Below are positions 1 through 7,333 of a DNA stretch of 32,161 bases, piece after piece; position 1 is the first letter of the stretch; every line of letters begins with the position of its first letter. The stretch is from Bacteroidales bacterium. GTDB taxonomy: Bacteria; Bacteroidota; Bacteroidia; Bacteroidales; F082. The position numbers and the translations under genes were made by a program. The notes beneath the pieces are model-generated. The model did not search any database and was not told where the DNA came from. It was given only the letters and a program-made list of their open reading frames with translations. Location of the stretch: the NCBI GenBank assembly GCA_017649945.1, contig JAGCFU010000047.1, positions 1 through 32,161 of the forward strand. The letters are read 5' to 3'.

Positions 1-1578
<1,578 letters not shown>

Positions 1579-1631
1579 ATTGAACACGGATTTTTCAATT
1601 ACATGAAACATCTTAATAAAATAGATTTTTG

Positions 1632-1639
1632 TACCTTTG
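1632..1639 (+). promoter_or_regulatory. Bacteroidota -7 box for the AI-2E-family permease gene
   Basis: TACCTTTG matches the Bacteroidota sigma factor -7 consensus TAnnTTTG. It lies 16 bases before the ATG at 1656, so transcription would start near 1645. No good TTG -33 element is seen at the usual spacing. The box overlaps an upstream TTG that could formally extend the gene, which argues against that longer start. Confidence 0.55.
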
Positions 1640-1655
1640 CCCAAAATATCTTTCT

Positions 1656-2801
1656 ATGGAAAAACAAAGCAACGTTGAAAAACTCTCAAGATACTTGATT
1701 TATCTTGGAATACTGGCTATTGTTTGCGTGCTGTGCCGCTACTTCAGCAGCGTGCTGGTTTATATCATTCTGGCGTTCGTGGTCTCGCTCATCAGCCGAC
1801 CATTGGCACGCCTCATGGGAAAAATCCGCATCAAAGGGAAAAGCGCTCCCGACTGGCTGCTGTCAATAGTATCCATCATCTTCGTCATCGCAGCCCTGCA
1901 GCTGGTAGTCATTATGGTGATTCCGGTGGTGACCAATATCATCAACGACGCTTCTCTATTCAGCAATAAGGAAAGCCTGAACTGGCATTGGGGCGATACC
2001 ATCAACAAATGGATTGTGGGGATATGCCCGAGCTTAGGTGAAGATTTCGATGCCATCAGCGTGCTGCTCAACTACTTGAAAAATACCGTGTCTGACTTCT
2101 CAGTCACCAGCATCATAGGCTCTGTAGGGGCTGTAGTGGTTAACCTTGCCGTCGGACTTTTCGCAGTGGTGTTCATCTCGTTTTTCTTCGTCAAAGACGA
2201 AAAGCTGTTCTCCAAGATTGTCGCCGCTCTCGTTCCTGACCGCATCGAAGCCTCTGTGACGGAATCCATCGTAGACATCGAGCATCTGCTTTCACGTTAT
2301 TTCGTAGGTCTCATCTTGGAAATGCTTGGTGTCGCGCTCTGCAATTTCCTTGGCTTGTGGCTCATCGCACGCATCGGCGTCAGCTATGCTCTCGGCATCG
2401 CGTTCATCGCCGGAATCCTCAATATCATTCCGTATGTAGGACCAATCATCGGGGAAGTGCTTGGCGCGTTGCTGTGCATGGTGCTCCACTACGGCGCCGG
2501 CATCGGCTTGGACGTCAACATCTGGGTTTTCGCACTCATTGTGCTGTTAATCATGCTGGCGGTGCAGATGATCGACAACTTCGTCCTTCAACCAATCATC
2601 TACTCGACCAGCATCAAGGCGACGCCGCTTGAGATTTTCATCGTGATGCTTCTGGCTGGAAACATCGGCGGCATCTTGGGAATGCTCGCCGCAATACCGG
2701 CTTATACTATCGTCCGTGTCATCGCAGGCCGTTTTTTCTACGACAAAAAAGTCGTTCAACGTTTGATGCCTGACTTGAAAAAAGAAATAAAAACGTCATA
2801 A
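1656..2801 (+). CDS. AI-2E family transporter (PerM/TqsA/UPF0118-like permease)
   Basis: A 381-residue polytopic inner-membrane protein. The hydrophobic pattern fits the ~8-helix AI-2E/PerM family. The most diagnostic stretches are PYVGPIIGEVLGAL in the C-terminal half and the later QMIDNFVLQPII and GGILGMLAAIPAY. Members have been proposed to export autoinducer-2 or to act as Na+/H+ or other exchangers; the substrate cannot be read from the sequence. I chose the ATG at 1656 (MEKQSN) because a -7 box (1632-1639) sits just upstream and would place the transcription start after the alternative TTG at 1629. The GH92 gene begins 11 bases after the stop, so the two may be cotranscribed. Nothing looks broken. 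Confidence 0.9.
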   Translation: MEKQSNVEKLSRYLIYLGILAIVCVLCRYFSSVLVYIILAFVVSLISRPLARLMGKIRIKGKSAPDWLLSIVSIIFVIAALQLVVIMVIPVVTNIINDASLFSNKESLNWHWGDTINKWIVGICPSLGEDFDAISVLLNYLKNTVSDFSVTSIIGSVGAVVVNLAVGLFAVVFISFFFVKDEKLFSKIVAALVPDRIEASVTESIVDIEHLLSRYFVGLILEMLGVALCNFLGLWLIARIGVSYALGIAFIAGILNIIPYVGPIIGEVLGALLCMVLHYGAGIGLDVNIWVFALIVLLIMLAVQMIDNFVLQPIIYSTSIKATPLEIFIVMLLAGNIGGILGMLAAIPAYTIVRVIAGRFFYDKKVVQRLMPDLKKEIKTS

Positions 2802-2812
2802 ATGAATTAAAT

Positions 2813-5038
2813 ATGAAAAAATACATGACACTTTTGGCGGCTATGCTGCTGCCTTTGTTGATGAGCGCCCAGAACGCCAACGATTACACTAAATATGTCA
2901 ATCCTTTCATCGGGACGCAGACCGACGAAACCGGAGCGTTGAGCGGAAGCACTTTCCCTGGAGCGACGATGCCTCAAGGTATGGTGCAACTCAGTCCTGA
3001 GACCGAACAGATGGTTACTTGGGATCCTTGCTCAGGCTACGATTATAATAAAGACGTGATTTACGGCTTCACGCATACTCATTTAAGCGGCACCGGCTGC
3101 ACAGACCTCATCGACGTGAGTCTGATGCCTGTTTCCGAAGAAGTGACGCCCGAGCAACTGAAAAATGCCATTTTCGGTCAGCATTACAGCCATGAAAATG
3201 AGGCTGCACGTCCGGGATATTATCAGGTGTTTTTGCAGGAAAGCGGCGTGAATGTCGAGGTTTCAGCTACCGTCAGAACGGGAATCACAAAATACACTTT
3301 CCCGAAAGGAAAGCCTCAGACCGTCGTCCTCGACATGGATCGTGGAGTATATCGTAAAGATGCTTATTACTCAGGACGCCGTTTCTACGACATCATCCAA
3401 GGCCAGATTCGCATCGTCGACGACCACACCGTTGAAGGCTATCGCGTTGTATGCGGATGGGCGAAGTTGCGCAAAATTTATTTCCGCGCCGAGTTCTCAA
3501 AACCGATAAGCAAACATCTCTTGATGAACGGCGGCCTCAATGTAGGCAACAGCGATGTCGTCAACGGTCGCACACCTCGCGCCGCATTGAGTTTTGACAA
3601 TGACAATCAGGAACTTATTGTGAAAGTGTCGATTTCGCCAGTCGACAACGATGGCGCACGTAAAAACATGTTAGCGGAGGCCCAAAGCTGGAGTTTCGAC
3701 GAATACGTTCAAAATGCCCACGACGTCTGGCAAAAAGAACTCAGCCGCATCGACATCGAAGGCACCGACGAGCAGAAAACCATATTCTACACTGGTCTTT
3801 ACCACGTTTTGATGCAGCCAAACACCATGAGCGACGTCGACGGCCGTTACATGGACACCAACTTTGAAATCAAGCAGATGCCGGAAGGACAGACCTATCA
3901 CAGCACCTTCAGTCTGTGGGACACTTTCCGCGCCGCGCATCCGCTCTACACGCTCATCGCGCCCGACATCGCCGCACAGTTTGTCAGAGACATGATTCTG
4001 CATCATAAAACCTATGGATATTTGCCGATTTGGGACCTCTGGGGACAAGACAACTACTGCATGATAGGCAACCACGCCATCCCTGTTTTGGCTGACGCAA
4101 TTATGGCAGAGATTCCTGGAATCGATGTGGAAGAAGCATATCAGGCGATGGTCGAGAGCAGCACACGAAGCCATTACAACTCGCCTTTCGAGATTTGGGA
4201 ACAATACGGTTATTTGCCACAGACTTTGCAAGACGAAAGCGTCAGCATCACCATGGAGCAGGCTTTCGACGACGCTTGCGTGGCTTTGGTGGCAAAGAAA
4301 CTTGGCAAAACAGACGATTACGAGCGTTTTTACCGCCGCAGCATGTTCTACAAAAACCTCTTCGACCCAGAAACCGGTTTCTTCCGTCCGAAAGACGAGA
4401 ACGGCAACTGGCTCGAGGGCTTCGACCCATTATCATACGAGCAGCCTTGTTTCGTTGAAGGCAACGCCTGGCAATATATGTGGTTCGTGCCACAGGATCC
4501 GCAGGGTCTCATTAACCTGTTCGAAAGCAAAAAGGCATTCCTCAATAAACTCGACGAGAACTTCAGTCTGACCGCCACTTCCGGTAATGTCGACGGCAAC
4601 GCCAGCGGCTTCATCGGGCAGTATGCGCACGGCAACGAGCCGAGTCACCACACCGTTTATCTGTATAATTTCGCAGGAAAACCTGAGAAAACGCAGGAAC
4701 TGGTGGAGCAGGTGCGCTCAGAGTTCTACCGTGCCACTCCATGCGGCTACGCCGGCAACGACGACTGCGGCCAGATGTCGGCCTGGTATATCTTCTCGAG
4801 CCTCGGATTTTATCCGTTCCACGCCGGCTCAGCGGAATATGTCATAGGCACGCCTTTGTTCACAAAAGCGACATTACACCTCGAAAACGGCAACGATTTC
4901 ATGATTTCAGCACCTAACAAGACGCCAGAAAAGATTCACGTGAAGAGCGTGAAACTCAACGGCAAGCCGGTAACAGACTATAAAATCACCAACCAGCAGA
5001 TTTGGGATGGTGGAATGTTGGAGTTTAAAATGAAGTAG
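2813..5038 (+). CDS. GH92 family alpha-mannosidase, secreted
   Basis: A 741-residue exo-acting alpha-mannosidase of family GH92, the calcium-dependent inverting enzymes that trim mannose from N-glycans or yeast mannan. A signal peptide is clear (MKKYMTLLAAMLLPLLMSAQ, cleavage near residue 20) with no lipobox, which suggests a periplasmic enzyme. The N-terminal motif YVNPFIGTQ is followed by the (alpha/alpha)6 domain with WDTFRAAHPL. The likely general acid is E549 (CFVEGNAWQY), and the likely base region is D650/D651 in GNDDCGQMSAW. GNEPSHH is also the family pattern. Length is typical. The start follows the permease stop by 11 bases. The 3' end overlaps msrA tail to tail by 14 bases, and its last ~94 bases recur as an orphan copy at 7206-7299. 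Linkage preference (alpha-1,2, -1,3, -1,4) cannot be read. Confidence 0.95.
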   Translation: MKKYMTLLAAMLLPLLMSAQNANDYTKYVNPFIGTQTDETGALSGSTFPGATMPQGMVQLSPETEQMVTWDPCSGYDYNKDVIYGFTHTHLSGTGCTDLIDVSLMPVSEEVTPEQLKNAIFGQHYSHENEAARPGYYQVFLQESGVNVEVSATVRTGITKYTFPKGKPQTVVLDMDRGVYRKDAYYSGRRFYDIIQGQIRIVDDHTVEGYRVVCGWAKLRKIYFRAEFSKPISKHLLMNGGLNVGNSDVVNGRTPRAALSFDNDNQELIVKVSISPVDNDGARKNMLAEAQSWSFDEYVQNAHDVWQKELSRIDIEGTDEQKTIFYTGLYHVLMQPNTMSDVDGRYMDTNFEIKQMPEGQTYHSTFSLWDTFRAAHPLYTLIAPDIAAQFVRDMILHHKTYGYLPIWDLWGQDNYCMIGNHAIPVLADAIMAEIPGIDVEEAYQAMVESSTRSHYNSPFEIWEQYGYLPQTLQDESVSITMEQAFDDACVALVAKKLGKTDDYERFYRRSMFYKNLFDPETGFFRPKDENGNWLEGFDPLSYEQPCFVEGNAWQYMWFVPQDPQGLINLFESKKAFLNKLDENFSLTATSGNVDGNASGFIGQYAHGNEPSHHTVYLYNFAGKPEKTQELVEQVRSEFYRATPCGYAGNDDCGQMSAWYIFSSLGFYPFHAGSAEYVIGTPLFTKATLHLENGNDFMISAPNKTPEKIHVKSVKLNGKPVTDYKITNQQIWDGGMLEFKMK
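4945..5038 (+). repeat. Direct repeat copy A (3' end of the GH92 gene)
   Basis: By hand alignment with a constant offset of 2261 bases, positions 4945-5038 match 7206-7299 at 85 of 94 bases, ending at aligned stop codons (TAG here, TAA there). Similarity fades on both sides. The copy contains the stop codon of msrA on the other strand. Confidence 0.9.
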
Positions 5039-5534
5039 CTTTTTTAGCAAATTCAAACAACTCAAGCGGCAAATGGCAATAACCGTCAGGGTTTTTCTCG
5101 AGATAATCCTGATGGTAATCCTCTGCTGTGTAGAAATTCTGCAACGGCATCACTTCGACGGCGATTTTGCCTTCGATTTTGGCTTGCTGTTCGGCCATAA
5201 CCTTGTTAATCGTTTCTAAATCAGCGATATCGGTGTAATAAATTCCTGTTCTGTATTGCAACCCGACATCATGACCTTGCTGGTTGACGCTCGTAGGGTC
5301 GATGGCATGGAAATACATGTCGAGCAGGAACTCGAGGCTGATTTTGCTCGGGTCATACTCCACCATGACGGTCTCGGCGGCCTTCGTTTCGCCGCTGCAA
5401 ACCTCTTTATACGTCGGGTTTTTCTTGATGCTGTTTGCATAGCCGACTTTTGTTTCGACCACCCCTTTTATCATCTTGAAATAATGCTCGGTGCCCCAGA
5501 AGCAGCCACCGGCGAGATAAATCTTTTTTGACAT
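5025..5534 (-). CDS. msrA: Peptide-methionine (S)-S-oxide reductase MsrA
   Basis: A 169-residue enzyme that reduces methionine-S-sulfoxide in oxidised proteins, using thioredoxin. The catalytic motif GCFWGTE places the nucleophilic cysteine at residue 11. The downstream blocks GYANS, EVCSGET and the FYTAEDYHQDYLEKNP stretch are classic MsrA. No MsrB domain is fused. The start is the ATG at 5534, only 2 bases after the stop of the PIN gene on the same strand, so translation is probably coupled to that upstream unit. The last codons and stop lie inside the GH92 3' end (14-base tail-to-tail overlap). Base composition looks like the surrounding chromosome rather than the AT-rich PIN gene, so msrA could be a resident gene that the upstream module adopted. 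Confidence 0.95.
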   Translation of the reverse strand: MSKKIYLAGGCFWGTEHYFKMIKGVVETKVGYANSIKKNPTYKEVCSGETKAAETVMVEYDPSKISLEFLLDMYFHAIDPTSVNQQGHDVGLQYRTGIYYTDIADLETINKVMAEQQAKIEGKIAVEVMPLQNFYTAEDYHQDYLEKNPDGYCHLPLELFEFAKKATSF

Positions 5535-5536
5535 AA

Positions 5537-6046
5537 TTATATAAAAGTTTCCGGTATATATTTTGTTATATCTGTTTTTGGCAACTTACTGCCATTTGTT
5601 AGTACGTCATCAATAAACTTTTTGCATTCGTCTTTAGTCATTTTGCCTCGTTTATATGCATAATACAAGAAGTCGAGAGTTGTCAAATATGTGATTTTGT
5701 TTAGCTTACAATAATCCTTAATATCTTTGATATTACTGCTTCCTATCACATTGTTATTGAAATGGCAATATGCCATGCAGGCACTTTCGCCCTTGCCTCT
5801 CGTTTTGGATAGTTTGGCATATTCAAACAACATTTCACCAGAAGGGCTAAATGTTTCCATTTTAATGTTTTTCAATAGTCGTATCTGGTTATCCAGCTGA
5901 TTTTGAATAGGAAACACTTCTTTATACACCACATCAAGAACTACATGCTCAAATTCGGGCAAAATTTCAGGGAGCATGCTTAAACGCCCAGCCTCGCAAA
6001 AATGAATCAACACGTCAGCATCCAGCACTATCTTGACTTTTTCCAT
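5537..6046 (-). CDS. PIN-domain protein, putative ribonuclease/toxin of an XRE-ImmA-PIN module
   Basis: About 170 residues with a PIN-like N-terminus. The motif IVLDADVLIHF carries the first acidic residues (D11 and D13 counting from the upstream ATG at 6052), followed by E45 (VVYKEV) and E89 (GKGESACMAY). At the fourth position, where PIN nucleases usually have an Asp, the sequence reads GSSNIKD, so N107 with D110 nearby may be a weakened or rearranged site. PIN proteins are Mg2+-dependent RNases and often toxins. Two starts are possible (6052 or 6046); I prefer MEKVKI at 6046. It overlaps the ImmA-like gene by 32-38 bases and precedes msrA by 2 bases. Visibly AT-richer than its neighbours, which suggests acquisition. 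Function is inferred from fold and context. Confidence 0.72.
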   Translation of the reverse strand: MEKVKIVLDADVLIHFCEAGRLSMLPEILPEFEHVVLDVVYKEVFPIQNQLDNQIRLLKNIKMETFSPSGEMLFEYAKLSKTRGKGESACMAYCHFNNNVIGSSNIKDIKDYCKLNKITYLTTLDFLYYAYKRGKMTKDECKKFIDDVLTNGSKLPKTDITKYIPETFI

Positions 6047-6749
6047 ACCCAATCACATTTAGCAGTTCGAGATAATGTCCTTCGGATATTTTTTCTTCTT
6101 CAAACAACTTCCTTGCTTTTGAACCAAAATCACCGATTACAAGTCGTTCGCCATCACCTTTTCTGTATAATTTGTCATCATAACCACGCAAAGCCGCTTC
6201 TTTTGTTATGCTAAGATTTTTCAATGCATCGGCGTATTCCGGACTGATAACATGTAATTCTTTCAATCGCAAAACCATGGTGGTATGTGAGATTCCGTAA
6301 AGATGCTCCAAACGAAGAACAGTGTCTATAGTCACTTCTTTTTTCTTCAACTCTTCTATAGGAATAACATTCATCACACCTTCTTTTGGCATCAACAAAG
6401 CTGAAGCGAACATATTTGCGGAACGTTCTGCCGGTTCAGTAAAAAGTGAGTTACAGAAATGAGGTTGCGGATTCTCGTCAAAATAAAGATGATACAGTTC
6501 ATGGGCGATGGTAAAATGCTGAGCCCCTGGCGTCACCTTGCTATTCACAAGCATAAACCTGTTTCTTTTGTCAGGAGTAATGAGCGACAATCCAAAAATA
6601 TTATCCGACAGCGGACGAAAAACCGTCAAAATATTAAGCTGACGAAGAACCGTCTCTGTGTTTACAGGTTCGCTGCTCGAGATACGCAGATATTCGCTGC
6701 GCATTTTTGCCGCAAGGTGTTCGGCTGTTTCAAAATCAAGCTTTTTCAT
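6015..6749 (-). CDS. ImmA/IrrE family metallo-endopeptidase
   Basis: A 244-residue protein with the COG2856 zinc peptidase core. The motif HELYH at residues 83-87 supplies two zinc-binding histidines and the catalytic glutamate. E108, in the pattern ERSANMFASALLMP, is the probable third ligand. Known relatives (ImmA of ICEBs1, IrrE/PprI of Deinococcus) cleave a partner XRE repressor when DNA damage or another stress is sensed. The C-terminal ~100 residues (from about EELKKKEVTID) contain a helical region like those following the peptidase core in this family. Its start overlaps the stop of the XRE gene by ATGA (6746-6749), the typical repressor-protease pairing. The natural reading is that it inactivates the upstream XRE protein to release the operon; the trigger is unknown. 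Confidence 0.88.
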   Translation of the reverse strand: MKKLDFETAEHLAAKMRSEYLRISSSEPVNTETVLRQLNILTVFRPLSDNIFGLSLITPDKRNRFMLVNSKVTPGAQHFTIAHELYHLYFDENPQPHFCNSLFTEPAERSANMFASALLMPKEGVMNVIPIEELKKKEVTIDTVLRLEHLYGISHTTMVLRLKELHVISPEYADALKNLSITKEAALRGYDDKLYRKGDGERLVIGDFGSKARKLFEEEKISEGHYLELLNVIGYGKSQDSAGC

Positions 6750-7081
6750 TCTTCAAGAAGTCTTTCCATTTTCATATAATTCAAAACAATATTCTTGAAG
6801 TCTGCCACCTCTTTCATGTCGTCGGTATTGAGGTTGTCGGCGCGGAAAGCACATGCGAGCATGCCTTTGAGCGCGTTTTTGTCTTCTTCAAAAAACAGAC
6901 TGAGGTCGCAACCGAACAACAATGCCGCTTTTTCGAGCACATCCAACGGAGCTTCTCGGTCTCCACTTTCGTAATTCGAATAAGTGGAGCGATTAATGCC
7001 CATAAACTCGGCTACATTTTCCTGGTTATAGCCGTTTGCCACACGCAAGGATTTCAGATTTTTACCAACAACAGATTTCAT
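6746..7081 (-). CDS. XRE-family helix-turn-helix transcriptional regulator
   Basis: A 111-residue Cro/CI-type repressor. The helix-turn-helix lies at about residues 7-62, with the recognisable sequence NQENVAEFMGINRSTYSNYE. The C-terminal ~45 residues contain KNALKGMLACAF and NYMKMERLLEE and probably serve dimerisation or peptidase recognition. It is the first gene of the minus-strand run XRE-ImmA-PIN-msrA and overlaps the peptidase gene by 4 bases. Upstream lies a -7 box enclosed by a perfect 12-base inverted repeat (7128-7176), the obvious candidate operator for autorepression. In ICEBs1 ImmR and Deinococcus DdrO, such regulators are cleaved by the adjacent peptidase. The identity as an HTH regulator is clear; the regulatory circuit is inferred. 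Confidence 0.9.
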   Translation of the reverse strand: MKSVVGKNLKSLRVANGYNQENVAEFMGINRSTYSNYESGDREAPLDVLEKAALLFGCDLSLFFEEDKNALKGMLACAFRADNLNTDDMKEVADFKNIVLNYMKMERLLEE

Positions 7082-7127
7082 ATAATTTTAAATTTTATTG
7101 TTTATCAAACATTTAACCTTTTCATAT

Positions 7128-7176
7128 CCGTGGCAAAATTACAAATAATTTTTAAAATATGAACATTTTGCCACGG
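7128..7176 (-). promoter_or_regulatory. Promoter of the XRE operon inside a 12-base inverted repeat (candidate operator)
   Basis: The arms CCGTGGCAAAAT (7128-7139) and ATTTTGCCACGG (7165-7176) are perfect inverted copies, 25 bases apart. Read on the minus strand, TAATTTTG at 7141-7134 matches the -7 box TAnnTTTG, and TTC 19 bases upstream lies near the -33 position. One arm covers the -7 box and the other lies just upstream of -33, so a bound XRE dimer or tetramer would block transcription. The expected leader is about 45 bases. Confidence 0.65.
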
Positions 7177-7205
7177 AAAAATTTTTGTTTTATGTCAAAG
7201 TCGTG

Positions 7206-7299
7206 GAGTGTGAAACTCAACGGCAAGCCGGTAACAGACTATAAAATCACAAATCAGCAGATTTGGGATGGTGGAATGTTGGGGTTTAGGATGAGATAA
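7206..7299 (+). pseudogene. Orphan 3' end of a GH92 gene (direct repeat copy B)
   Basis: This fragment encodes the last ~30 residues of a GH92 protein (VKLNGKPVTDYKITNQQIWD and following) and ends in a TAA aligned with the stop of the intact gene. It matches 4945-5038 at 85 of 94 bases. The changes include silent ones and three substitutions near the end (E to G, K to R, K to R). No GH92 sequence is recognisable upstream. An in-frame ATG at 7192 could allow a 35-codon peptide, but there is no support for it being a gene. It may be a remnant of a second GH92 copy or the displaced end of the first after an insertion. Confidence 0.85.
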
Positions 7300-7300
7300 A

Positions 7301-7333
7301 AAAAATGCCGTGGATAATCTCCACGGCATTTTT
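7301..7333. terminator. Bidirectional rho-independent terminator
   Basis: A perfect 13-base stem, AAAAATGCCGTGG (7301-7313) with CCACGGCATTTTT (7321-7333), and a 7-base loop. The T-rich flank works in both directions. It sits between the GH92 remnant and the stop of the convergent EF-hand gene, which ends at 7333. Confidence 0.85.

Noticed and set aside
1629-1655. Nine-residue N-terminal extension of the AI-2E-family permease from a TTG start
   Set aside because: The TTG lies in or before the likely -7 box (1632-1639), so it would not be on the transcript; the ATG at 1656 is better.
7192-7299. A 35-codon reading frame covering the GH92 remnant
   Set aside because: The ATG is probably fortuitous, no clear -7 box precedes it, and the peptide is only the tail of an enzyme.
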